The notes beneath the pieces are model-generated. The model was not told the DNA's origin. It saw only the letters and a program-made list of their open reading frames with translations, and ran no database searches. Made by a program: the position numbers and the translations under genes. This document shows positions 1-6,950 of a stretch of DNA of 31,107 bases, piece after piece (within the stretch, counting starts at the first letter, position 1; the number at the start of each line of letters is the position of its first letter). The DNA comes from a virus. Location: positions 1 to 31,107 of the IMG/VR virus record IMGVR_UViG_3300017917_003098. One strand, given 5' to 3'.

Positions 1-233
1 ATTACATTTTCATGATCAATAAGATCTTTAAATTTAGATACATCAATATCTAAAATAAAAATCTTCTTATAATCGGAAATTTTATTTGTAAGCAACCAAT
101 TATTGAAATCAGTGTCAAAGTTTTTGACTGTAGAGCCTCTATATGGTACAGGACCACCTAAGAGCCATTTTAAACACAAATAGCTCCCAGCTCCATCTAA
201 ATCAAAATCGGTAAATACAAAGTACTTATCCAT
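1..233 (-). CDS. DHH-family phosphoesterase (RecJ-like), N-terminal part, runs off the window
   Basis: The minus-strand frame opens with ATG at 231-233 and stays open to the window edge, giving 77 residues. The start MDKYFVFTDFDLDGAGSY has the D-x-D-x-DG-x-x-S pattern of DHH phosphoesterase motif I, a metal-binding site in RecJ-type exonucleases and nanoRNases. KIFILDIDVS near residue 60 fits the next conserved strand ending in an acidic residue. DHH proteins cleave phosphodiester bonds with Mn/Mg; in a phage replication cluster a RecJ-like 5'-3' ssDNA exonuclease is plausible. It lies 30 bp downstream of the helicase gene on the same strand, so the two are probably co-transcribed. The DHH motif itself is outside the window, so the family call rests on motif I only. 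Confidence 0.6.
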   Translation of the reverse strand, partial: MDKYFVFTDFDLDGAGSYLCLKWLLGGPVPYRGSTVKNFDTDFNNWLLTNKISDYKKIFILDIDVSKFKDLIDHENV

Positions 234-263
234 TGTAGTTACTTAAATATAAATTAACCTTTA

Positions 264-1592
264 TCAACTATCAGACAAAAGATCTAATGCACTAATTGCA
301 TTAGCTGCTACTGATTCAATAGTTTCTACTGGTTCTTCAGTAATAGTTAAGGTGGGGTAATTAATCATTAATTGTGTAAACCCTGTATTAGGTCCAAAAC
401 GATTTTTCATCATACCCATTCTAATAATATTAAGTTCTCTATCTTCTTCTTCCTGCCAGATGCTCATCATTGCATCTGCAGTAGCAGCCATACCAATACT
501 CTCACCTACTGTTTCAACACCTGGATTAGATACATTATAACCAGTTCTATTTAACTGAGTAGCTGATATAACTGGTACGTTAAACATATAACTAAGAGCT
601 CTTACTTGTTCAGTAACATGTTTAATTCTTTCATAACTATTGTTACCAATAGGAGAATGTAAGAGGTTTATATAATCTAATACAATAGCATCAAATTTTA
701 CCCCTTGCGTTTGTAACTTCTTTAAAAATGCACCTAATTGTATAGGCGTTAATGTGCTAGGTGGAAACTCTTTGATAAGAACTCTACCTTCATGCTTATT
801 AAAGAACTTCTCTACACCACCTTTAATATTACCAGTCTCATGCTTGAGACTATTCATTGGTATACTGGTAATGCTAGAAGTTAATCGTCTAGCATAAATT
901 AATTCACTCATTTCAAGAGTGATAAGTATAACAGTTTTACCTTCTTTAGCAATATTAGTTGCTACATTACCCAGAAATATAGATTTACCTATATTAGTCT
1001 CACCTGCAAATATATAAAGAGATCTACCATTTGCTAACCAACCACCATCTAGTTTCTCATCTAACCATTTCCAACCAGTAGGGATAACCGGTCTTACTGT
1101 TTCTAAATCTTGTATTAATGAATCAACATCACGTAGAAGATCAATACCAAGAGTCTGTGTGAGATTAATACTACAGCTCTTTTCAAACTTTTCTAGAATC
1201 TCAGCAGTATTAATTGTGTTTGAAGTTATTTTATCAACAACTTCAGTCATCGTATAGAATACAGACTTCTCTTTTAAGAATTGCTCTGTATTAGTATACA
1301 ATTCATCATCATTAAAATTTCTATCTACTTTCTGTATTTTATTGAGAGCATTTTTAAAACTCTCTTTATATTCATTAGTATTACAATAGCTTAAGATTTC
1401 ATTCTTATTAGGTACTGTATTACGCTTACTGAAAAATACACTGATAATATTAAAGATATTCTTATAATCTTTATCTTTAAAGTAATGTGGTTTGATATAA
1501 TCTACAATCGAAGCCAGATACTTTTGATCTGTCATCGATTTATAGAAAATAATCGTCTCAAAATTATCTAAATCTAACGTTAAATTTTTCAT
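264..1592 (-). CDS. Replicative DNA helicase, DnaB/T4 gp41 type
   Basis: This 442-residue protein has an N-terminal helical domain (about 1-150) and a RecA-like C-terminal motor. Visible motifs are Walker A GETNIGKS (197-204), a catalytic Glu in TLEMS (about 227), Walker B AIVLDYINLL (302-311), SATQLNR (343-349) and a likely arginine finger in MKNRFGPN (near 398). It should act as a ring hexamer unwinding DNA 5'-3' at the phage fork and coupling to primase. The length matches T4 gp41 (475 aa) and DnaB (about 470). Its ATG overlaps the stop of the upstream amidotransferase gene as ATGA (1589-1592), which suggests translational coupling. The C-terminal tail after about 425 is acidic and may be a partner-binding peptide. 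Confidence 0.92.
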   Translation of the reverse strand: MKNLTLDLDNFETIIFYKSMTDQKYLASIVDYIKPHYFKDKDYKNIFNIISVFFSKRNTVPNKNEILSYCNTNEYKESFKNALNKIQKVDRNFNDDELYTNTEQFLKEKSVFYTMTEVVDKITSNTINTAEILEKFEKSCSINLTQTLGIDLLRDVDSLIQDLETVRPVIPTGWKWLDEKLDGGWLANGRSLYIFAGETNIGKSIFLGNVATNIAKEGKTVILITLEMSELIYARRLTSSITSIPMNSLKHETGNIKGGVEKFFNKHEGRVLIKEFPPSTLTPIQLGAFLKKLQTQGVKFDAIVLDYINLLHSPIGNNSYERIKHVTEQVRALSYMFNVPVISATQLNRTGYNVSNPGVETVGESIGMAATADAMMSIWQEEEDRELNIIRMGMMKNRFGPNTGFTQLMINYPTLTITEEPVETIESVAANAISALDLLSDS

Positions 1593-2284
1593 TCAAGAGT
1601 AAAAAAGTGCGAATTAGCATTAAACCCTGACATAGGTATAAACTTATTAATTGCTTTATTAGTACTTTGAAGCAACATAAAAATCTTCTTTTCAGGTACT
1701 TCAACCATATCACCTACTTGCACAGATGAGAATTCATCATCTTTATAAAATAATGTACTACTCAATCTGCATAGAAAGAAAGTATAAGTGTATGTATTAT
1801 AGATCCAAGTACTAAATGTACCGTCTAATTCACTAAATGTATGTTTAATAGCTTCTATATCAGACTGTTTACTATGATAATCTAACAATCTTGGTATAAT
1901 AGAACTATCAACATTAGAAGAATGATCAGTAAAATTATATTTTTGTTTGAGATCTTCAAAATTAGTTAATACACCATTATGTGCTACTACCCATTTATTA
2001 TGTATAAAAGGATGAATTGAAGCTTCAGTAAATCTATCTACACCAGTTGGAGCTTGTATATGACCTACAAAATAGGTAGGTTGTTTATCACTAAATTGCT
2101 TTAATGATTCTAAACCTTTATGTATATCATTATCTTTAATAATGGAATAATTATGAAATACACTAGTATCTTGGTGTAAACCATATGCAGCTAAACAACC
2201 TATTGAAAAACTACCTCGTTGTTTATTTAACTCATAGAGTTTATAAAAATTGTCTAAATTACTTGATCCAAAGATCGCGCACAT
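1589..2284 (-). CDS. Class II glutamine amidotransferase (stand-alone GAT domain)
   Basis: The 231-residue protein begins MCAIFGSS, so the catalytic N-terminal nucleophile Cys2 is exposed after Met removal, as in PurF, GlmS and AsnB. Other family marks are GHIQAPTG (74-81; an Arg is usual where Gln stands), HPFIHNKWVVAHNGVLTNF (about 91-109) with the HNG oxyanion segment, and VDSSII (about 126). It releases ammonia from glutamine for a partner synthetase, but no synthetase domain is fused to it. The nearest ATP-dependent amidating enzyme is QueC, about 800 bp upstream on the same strand. GAT-QueC fusions are known in Crenarchaeota and in phages carrying archaeosine-like DNA bases, so this may be a split version. 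It could instead serve another amidation reaction. Confidence 0.85.
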   Translation of the reverse strand: MCAIFGSSNLDNFYKLYELNKQRGSFSIGCLAAYGLHQDTSVFHNYSIIKDNDIHKGLESLKQFSDKQPTYFVGHIQAPTGVDRFTEASIHPFIHNKWVVAHNGVLTNFEDLKQKYNFTDHSSNVDSSIIPRLLDYHSKQSDIEAIKHTFSELDGTFSTWIYNTYTYTFFLCRLSSTLFYKDDEFSSVQVGDMVEVPEKKIFMLLQSTNKAINKFIPMSGFNANSHFFTLE

Positions 2285-2327
2285 ACTTTTATGATAAAGA
2301 CTTATATTTAAAGTTACAAGTAAACAA

Positions 2328-2333
2328 TAAATA
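2328..2333 (+). promoter_or_regulatory. TAAATA box 5 nt before the acidic protein at 2339
   Basis: TAAATA is followed by TTTTC and ATG (2339). It is one of a set of boxes with the same spacing. Confidence 0.35.
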
Positions 2334-2338
2334 TTTTC

Positions 2339-3124
2339 ATGGCCAAATCAGACAGTCAACTCATTTTTGAACAGTATTTCCACTCAATTACTGATATAGT
2401 GGAAGAAGCAAGAGGTAGGAAAAAACAATTTTCAGAGAGAGTTAAACAAATTATAGAAGACCCTAAGACTGGTGAAAAACGTTTGGAGTCATATTATGAA
2501 ATGATGCAAAGAATTAGACGCCAACAGTTAATGAAACAAGCTGATGCAGAGTATGAAGCAGAAAAAGCTGCTGAAGCAGGTGAGGCCACACCTGAAACTG
2601 AAGCAGAAGTTGAATCTGAAGTTGAAACACCAAAAGAAGTAGAAGTTAAAGCAGAAGAACCAAGTGTTGAGCCAGATGAAGATGTTGATATTGATGTATC
2701 AGCAGGTCCTATTGAAGATGTAGGTAGTTTTAATTTTAATGCAACACTTACAGCTGGTGATTTAGCAGATAAAGCCCCTTCAGATGGTATGTCTCAAGAT
2801 ATTATTAGATATGTTGAAGATACACCAGCTACAGGTCAAGAAATTGTTGATTATCTTGTTGGTAAAGGTGTAAATGAAGCAGATGCAAAAAATAAAGTTG
2901 CAAGTTTAGCAATGCTTGACATCTTAAAATTCTACTTTAGTGGTGAAGAAAAACCGGTAAAACCAAGTATAATTGATTTACCGGATATCGATGATGAAGA
3001 TAGTGGTGATGGTGAAGATCTTGAAGATTACGAAGATGCTTTAGGTGATTTACCAGAAGTAGAAGATGAAGACTTACCTTTAACTGATTACTCAGAAGAA
3101 GATTTACCAGCTGATGAACTGTAA
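2339..3124 (+). CDS. Acidic phage protein with possible winged-helix segment; function unknown
   Basis: The 261-residue protein starts MAKSDSQLIFEQYFHSITD. Its LIFEQYF resembles the start of the protein at 27249 (LTIFQEYFD). Residues 20-70 are basic and helical. Residues 70-125 are a Glu/Pro/Val-rich low-complexity linker. Residues 150-200 (DIIRYVEDTPATGQEIVDYL and after) look like a small winged-helix or three-helix unit. The last 50 residues are strongly acidic. The acidic tail suggests a virion or scaffold-like role or a protein-binding tail, but I do not recognise the family. It is the only plus-strand gene in the first 14 kb and separates the amidotransferase gene from queC. Its end overlaps the end of queC by 37 bp. 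TAAATA lies 5 nt before the ATG. Confidence 0.7.
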   Translation: MAKSDSQLIFEQYFHSITDIVEEARGRKKQFSERVKQIIEDPKTGEKRLESYYEMMQRIRRQQLMKQADAEYEAEKAAEAGEATPETEAEVESEVETPKEVEVKAEEPSVEPDEDVDIDVSAGPIEDVGSFNFNATLTAGDLADKAPSDGMSQDIIRYVEDTPATGQEIVDYLVGKGVNEADAKNKVASLAMLDILKFYFSGEEKPVKPSIIDLPDIDDEDSGDGEDLEDYEDALGDLPEVEDEDLPLTDYSEEDLPADEL

Positions 3125-3858
3125 ACTATCTCTTTACAGTTGTGTTTAACCCAAACCTTGTTAAGATCCTGTCTATATTGGATAGGATCTATATAGCCTG
3201 CGTCAATAAACCCTTTAATACGTAAACTGCTACTAACACTTTCAGCATCAGCAAGTGTATCACCACTATAGCAAGTATAAGTATCACCAAAATTAACACC
3301 CAATTCAATACCCTTTAATATAATATTCTTTTTAGACATATTAATTAACGGTGTCTCCACATTAATTTGAATAGATCTATTAAGAGATAACAGTTTATTC
3401 AAATAATCTCTAAATTCATTACTAGAGTCCCAATAACCAGCTAAACTATCTGCTTGAGCTGAACCATGCCAAATAGTATTAATATTTTGAGCTTCAGCTA
3501 AAGAAGCTAATATACTCAAAAACATTAAATTACGATTAGGTACATAACTAGCAGGTTGTGCTTCACCCATTACATCTTTGACTTTAGGTGTATCAATAGA
3601 TGTATTAGTTAATGAACTAGTTGGTGCAATCTTTTTAATAAAACTAACATCAATAGTTTTAAAAGTGAAAGATTTATTAGGATATTTAGCTCTTACTTCC
3701 TCTTTTTGTCTAATAGCACAATCGTATTCTCTCCATAAATGTCTTTGTTCGTAATTAAAAAATACACCAAATACACGGTTATATTGTTGTGCTGCCATAT
3801 GAAGCAACACAGTAGAGTCCATACCACCACTTACACCTAATACAACACCATCATTCAT
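3088..3858 (-). CDS. queC: QueC-like 7-cyano-7-deazaguanine synthase, with altered zinc motif
   Basis: The 256-residue protein has the PP-loop SGGMDST (10-16), which binds ATP, plus the QueC-typical YVPNRNLMFLSILASLAE (105-122), WHGSAQADS (130-138) and ETPLINMSKKNII (168-180). QueC converts 7-carboxy-7-deazaguanine to preQ0 through an amide intermediate, using two ATP and ammonia. Canonical QueC ends with a zinc site built from SC, then PCGxCxxC. Here only the first Cys (TYTCYSGD, about 196) is clear; the other positions read TLADAESVSSSLR, with no cysteine. The fold is retained, but the zinc site is probably lost or rebuilt. Length is near that of the family (about 230). It lies 30 bp downstream of the carbamoyltransferase gene on the same strand. 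The start has an A/T-rich leader and no Shine-Dalgarno. Confidence 0.88.
   Translation of the reverse strand: MNDGVVLGVSGGMDSTVLLHMAAQQYNRVFGVFFNYEQRHLWREYDCAIRQKEEVRAKYPNKSFTFKTIDVSFIKKIAPTSSLTNTSIDTPKVKDVMGEAQPASYVPNRNLMFLSILASLAEAQNINTIWHGSAQADSLAGYWDSSNEFRDYLNKLLSLNRSIQINVETPLINMSKKNIILKGIELGVNFGDTYTCYSGDTLADAESVSSSLRIKGFIDAGYIDPIQYRQDLNKVWVKHNCKEIVYSSSAGKSSSE
3117..3141. terminator. Hairpin at the convergent gene ends (possible weak bidirectional terminator)
   Basis: AACTGTAAA (3117-3125) and TTTACAGTT (3133-3141) form a perfect 9-bp stem with a 7-nt loop. The stem includes the stop codon of the plus-strand gene (3122-3124) and lies inside the end of queC. Neither strand has a clear run of T after the stem, so termination would be weak. 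The position at a convergent junction is what suggests a terminator. Confidence 0.35.
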
Positions 3859-3888
3859 ATAATTATGATATAAATTTATATAGATTGT

Positions 3889-5460
3889 TCAAGATTTTTT
3901 AACAAGAATATTTTCTAACACCACATAATCCATTTGTGTTTTATCTAAAACAGATAAAGCATCTCTATAAGTATTCAAAATAGGTTTACCAGCTAAATTA
4001 AACGATGTATTCAATAATACCCCATGACCGCATATTTTACTTACTTCAGTTAATACATCATATAACCAAGGATTTTGTTCTCTTGTAACTGTTTGCACTC
4101 TAGCAGTTCCATCAATATGAGTAATTGATGATAGCTTTTCTCTCCATTCTTGTTTAACTTTAGGACAGAAAAGCATGTGTTTACATTCACCTTCCCATTC
4201 AAAATAAGTTGAAACATCTTCTAATCTTACAACAGGTGCAAATGGTCTATACCATTCTCTATTCTTAACTTTCTTATTAAGAATATCTTTCATTTCCGGA
4301 AATGCTGGATTACACATTATACTTCTATGACCCAATGCTCTTGGACCATGTTCACATCTACCCTGTACCACACCAACAATCATACCTTCTTTAAATAAAT
4401 TAGCAACCATTTTAGGTGTAGCTACTTGTGTAATTCTAGTTTCAACAATTTCAGGTAATGTATATTTATCGAATACTTCCACACCACCATAGGTAATATC
4501 TACTGGTGTAGATGGTTTAGTAAAGTCTAACAACTGACCTAAAGCAATACCACAATCACTACTATTAGGTGCAACAAAGAGCTTACGGTTAGGAAACATT
4601 TCCTTTAACTTTTGATTAAGAAGAATATTCAAACCACATCCACCTGTTAAGATAATTGGATAATTATACTTTTCAAAGTATGGTGTAGCAATTTTTAAGA
4701 AAATGTATTCAAAAACCTTTTGTGATGTAGCAGCTAGATTGTAGCCTACTTCACCGGTGAGTCTATTATTTTCACTAAAACTTAAACCAATACGTTCACA
4801 CAGCTTTTTAATTTTAGTGTGGTAAGTTTCACCACATGGTTTAGATAAATAGAACTCAATCATTGCTGGTTCCCATTCTGGTACTGATTTACCAAAATTA
4901 CAGAGACCCATAATTTTACCACTATAAACTAAATTACCATCACCAATCCATTCTTGCTTAATTGGTTCAATGTAGTGTGCAAAAATCATGTAAGCAAACC
5001 CAGCATCCAACAAATGATTACCAACTTGTGTAATACCTTCTTTTCTATTTGCAGTATACACATTAAAGAAACCATCATCACCACCACCATCGAAAGAGAA
5101 AATAAGAGCGTCGTCGTAATCTGTTTGATAATACGACGACGCTGCATGTGCTCTATGGTGTGTAGTTTTTACAATTTTCTTAGCAGGAATAAAGTCCTTA
5201 AATGCAGTTGTTACATTATTATGTGTAACATCGGTATTATTATGTACCAATGTGTCAACTGGAAACTCAACCTTAAGTTCGTTTTGTAGATACAAAAGAG
5301 CTGCTTTAAGCCCAAATTCTCTATTTTTAGCGGCCTTATATTGAGCGAGTCCTAAATTCTTACTATTAAAAAATCTTTCAAATTCTAAAACGGTGTACTT
5401 ACCATCTTGTTCAATTGCTATTCCACCGTTATGAGAACCGTAAAAACCGATATTAACCAT
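3889..5460 (-). CDS. Carbamoyltransferase, NodU/CmcH/TobZ family
   Basis: The 523-residue protein has the Kae1-like fold marks of this family: GFYGSHNGGIAI near the start, HHRAHAASSYY (101-111) with the metal-binding HxxxH, FSFDGGGDDG (121-130), LTGGCGLNILLN (271-282), GRCEHGPRALGHRSI (367-381), REWYRPFAPV (401-410) and LLNTSFNLAGKPI (482-494). These enzymes make carbamoyl-adenylate from carbamoyl phosphate and ATP, then transfer the carbamoyl group to a hydroxyl or similar acceptor on sugars, antibiotics or, in some phages, modified DNA bases. Length is slightly below the usual 550-600. It lies between uvsX and queC on one strand. That placement suggests a nucleotide or DNA acceptor rather than a surface sugar, but this is inference. 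TAAATA lies 5 nt before the ATG. Confidence 0.88.
   Translation of the reverse strand: MVNIGFYGSHNGGIAIEQDGKYTVLEFERFFNSKNLGLAQYKAAKNREFGLKAALLYLQNELKVEFPVDTLVHNNTDVTHNNVTTAFKDFIPAKKIVKTTHHRAHAASSYYQTDYDDALIFSFDGGGDDGFFNVYTANRKEGITQVGNHLLDAGFAYMIFAHYIEPIKQEWIGDGNLVYSGKIMGLCNFGKSVPEWEPAMIEFYLSKPCGETYHTKIKKLCERIGLSFSENNRLTGEVGYNLAATSQKVFEYIFLKIATPYFEKYNYPIILTGGCGLNILLNQKLKEMFPNRKLFVAPNSSDCGIALGQLLDFTKPSTPVDITYGGVEVFDKYTLPEIVETRITQVATPKMVANLFKEGMIVGVVQGRCEHGPRALGHRSIMCNPAFPEMKDILNKKVKNREWYRPFAPVVRLEDVSTYFEWEGECKHMLFCPKVKQEWREKLSSITHIDGTARVQTVTREQNPWLYDVLTEVSKICGHGVLLNTSFNLAGKPILNTYRDALSVLDKTQMDYVVLENILVKKS
5107..5143. repeat. Strong GC-rich inverted repeat inside the carbamoyltransferase gene
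   Basis: AGCGTCGTCGTA (5107-5118) and TACGACGACGCT (5132-5143) form a perfect 12-bp stem with a 13-nt loop. It lies in the codons for the segment between the HxxxH motif and the conserved Asp. It is much richer in GC than the surrounding sequence, and the triplet GTC/GAC recurs inside each arm. Confidence 0.7.
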
Positions 5461-5464
5461 GTAG

Positions 5465-6559
5465 TTATTTACTCACACCATACTTATAAGCCACTGCTAA
5501 TTTCTTATCCAACTCTGGAATAATAAAGTTCTCCCAGAAGTCAATATCCTTAGACCAGTTCTTATAGTAACCAATCTTATCTCCTTGCTTATACTTTCCA
5601 TCTTCAGAAGTAATACCAATCTGGAAAGTAGGTCCATTAGAGATAAGAACACCATGATTAACTGCCATATCTCGCAAACCACTATACTTATCCAAACCTG
5701 TCTTGAAGTTAAGATATAGTTCAGCTTGCAAGTACTGAGGAATAAAACGATTCTTAACAGTCAAGAATCGAAGCGTTTTACCAGAATAATTACGTGCTTC
5801 AGCAAGCATTTCATCCTTCTCATTACTTTCATCTTGCTTTTCGTTAGATGCAGCAATTTGACAGAGAACACTAGCAAGATAGGTAGGTCCACTACCACCA
5901 GCCTGGTTCTTTACCAATGAAGGGTACATTGCAGTAGGATCACCATAAACGTGATTACTAAACAATACAGTAGTACCAGCTGCAGCAGCCTTGTAAGTAA
6001 TAAGTCGCATCATCGCCTTCAAAGTCTTAGCTCGAAGACCCATATCTGATGCAGACTTATCCTTTTCAACGTCATCAATTTCTTTCTGAGAAGCAAGGTT
6101 ACCAAGTGAGTCTACGCTAACGATAAACTTACCTTGCAAACCCTTCTCAACAATGCTATCCAAAAAGGTGGATAATTGATTACGGCATTGCTCAACAGTA
6201 TAAACAGGTACATATTTAGTACGTTCTGGATCCAGACCGACATTAATAGCACTCTCTTTATCAACAGCAAACTCAGTATCAAAGATCACAGGCATCAATC
6301 CGAGTTCACGTTGTGCAATACCGAGAATCTTGTTGATAATAAATGTCTTACCAACACCAGATTCACCAGAAAAGCCTACAATACGGCCTTTCGGTACACC
6401 ACCACCCTTAATTCTACCGCTAATGATAGCATTTAGCGCATAGCACCCAGTGTCATACCAGGTATCAACATTAGACAAGGCACTCTCACTCAAGAAAGTA
6501 GCCTCAGGATTTAATTTATCAAGACGTTCAAAGACGTCATTTAGGTCATTTTTACTCAT
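5465..6559 (-). CDS. uvsX: UvsX-like RecA-family strand-exchange protein
   Basis: I take the start at 6557-6559 (MSKNDLNDVFERLDKL), giving 364 residues. It lies just after the upstream stop at 6561-6563 and matches family length (T4 UvsX 391). Longer starts up to 6616 would run into the upstream gene. Motifs are Walker A GESGVGKT (65-72), catalytic Glu in DTEFAVD (about 96), Walker B FIVSVDSLGN (145-154) and an L2-like region from SNHVYGD to QAGGSGPTYLAS. It forms filaments on ssDNA and drives strand exchange for recombination-dependent replication, working with UvsY, UvsW and gp46/47, all encoded in this window. Codons are richer in AAG than in the accessory genes, perhaps reflecting high expression. 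Confidence 0.9.
   Translation of the reverse strand: MSKNDLNDVFERLDKLNPEATFLSESALSNVDTWYDTGCYALNAIISGRIKGGGVPKGRIVGFSGESGVGKTFIINKILGIAQRELGLMPVIFDTEFAVDKESAINVGLDPERTKYVPVYTVEQCRNQLSTFLDSIVEKGLQGKFIVSVDSLGNLASQKEIDDVEKDKSASDMGLRAKTLKAMMRLITYKAAAAGTTVLFSNHVYGDPTAMYPSLVKNQAGGSGPTYLASVLCQIAASNEKQDESNEKDEMLAEARNYSGKTLRFLTVKNRFIPQYLQAELYLNFKTGLDKYSGLRDMAVNHGVLISNGPTFQIGITSEDGKYKQGDKIGYYKNWSKDIDFWENFIIPELDKKLAVAYKYGVSK
5466..5471 (-). promoter_or_regulatory. TAAATA box 5 nt before the carbamoyltransferase ATG
   Basis: On the minus strand TAAATA is followed by ACTAC and then ATG (5460). The box overlaps the uvsX stop codon. It matches the core of the T4 late promoter (TATAAATA), and the same spacing recurs before several other genes in this window. 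Confidence 0.35.
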
Positions 6560-6560
6560 A

Positions 6561-6920
6561 TTATTCATCAAAAAGCTTAACAACCTTGGGCTGCTGGACT
6601 TGCTGTTGAGGTACAACAGGACTTACAGCCTTTTGGTATTGAGCTTTAAGAGCATCGCTAAGATTTACACCACCATCAATACAGACAGTGGTAGATCTTA
6701 CTGGAAACTTCCACGTGGTCTTTTCGACTCCAGGTGCAAGTAATTCCTTAAAAAAGTATGGAATGGTCTGAATTTGAACTTGACCATTTTGTGCTTGATT
6801 AACAACAATAATAGCAGGGTTCTTTACCATCATAAACTTATTATCGGGGGTGTAACACTCAATTACACCAAGAATATAACGACCTGCATTATCAACGAAT
6901 AGGCTAATTTGTTCTTCCAT
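6561..6920 (-). CDS. Small LSm/Hfq-like phage protein (tentative)
   Basis: The 119-residue protein lies between polymerase and uvsX. Its core, from GRYILGVIECYT through FMMVKNPAIIVV to QVQIQTIPYFF, reads as successive beta strands with a KNP turn. This resembles the LSm-like proteins I recall from marine T4-like phages, which also have a Y-x-x-x-x-SP-V-x-P segment like QYQKAVSPVVP here. The C terminus is Gln/Pro-rich and ends KLFDE, a short acidic tail that could bind a partner. LSm proteins bind RNA; a small ssDNA- or RNA-binding role in the replication cluster is possible. The fold assignment is by eye and could be wrong. It ends just before uvsX begins and follows polymerase by 30 bp. Confidence 0.6.
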   Translation of the reverse strand: MEEQISLFVDNAGRYILGVIECYTPDNKFMMVKNPAIIVVNQAQNGQVQIQTIPYFFKELLAPGVEKTTWKFPVRSTTVCIDGGVNLSDALKAQYQKAVSPVVPQQQVQQPKVVKLFDE

Positions 6921-6950
6921 AATATTATTATATGTTATAAACCAAAAATA

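Noticed and set aside
5465-6616. Longer start for UvsX at 6616
   Set aside because: It would overlap the upstream gene and add 19 residues not typical of UvsX; the ATG at 6557-6559 follows the upstream stop closely.
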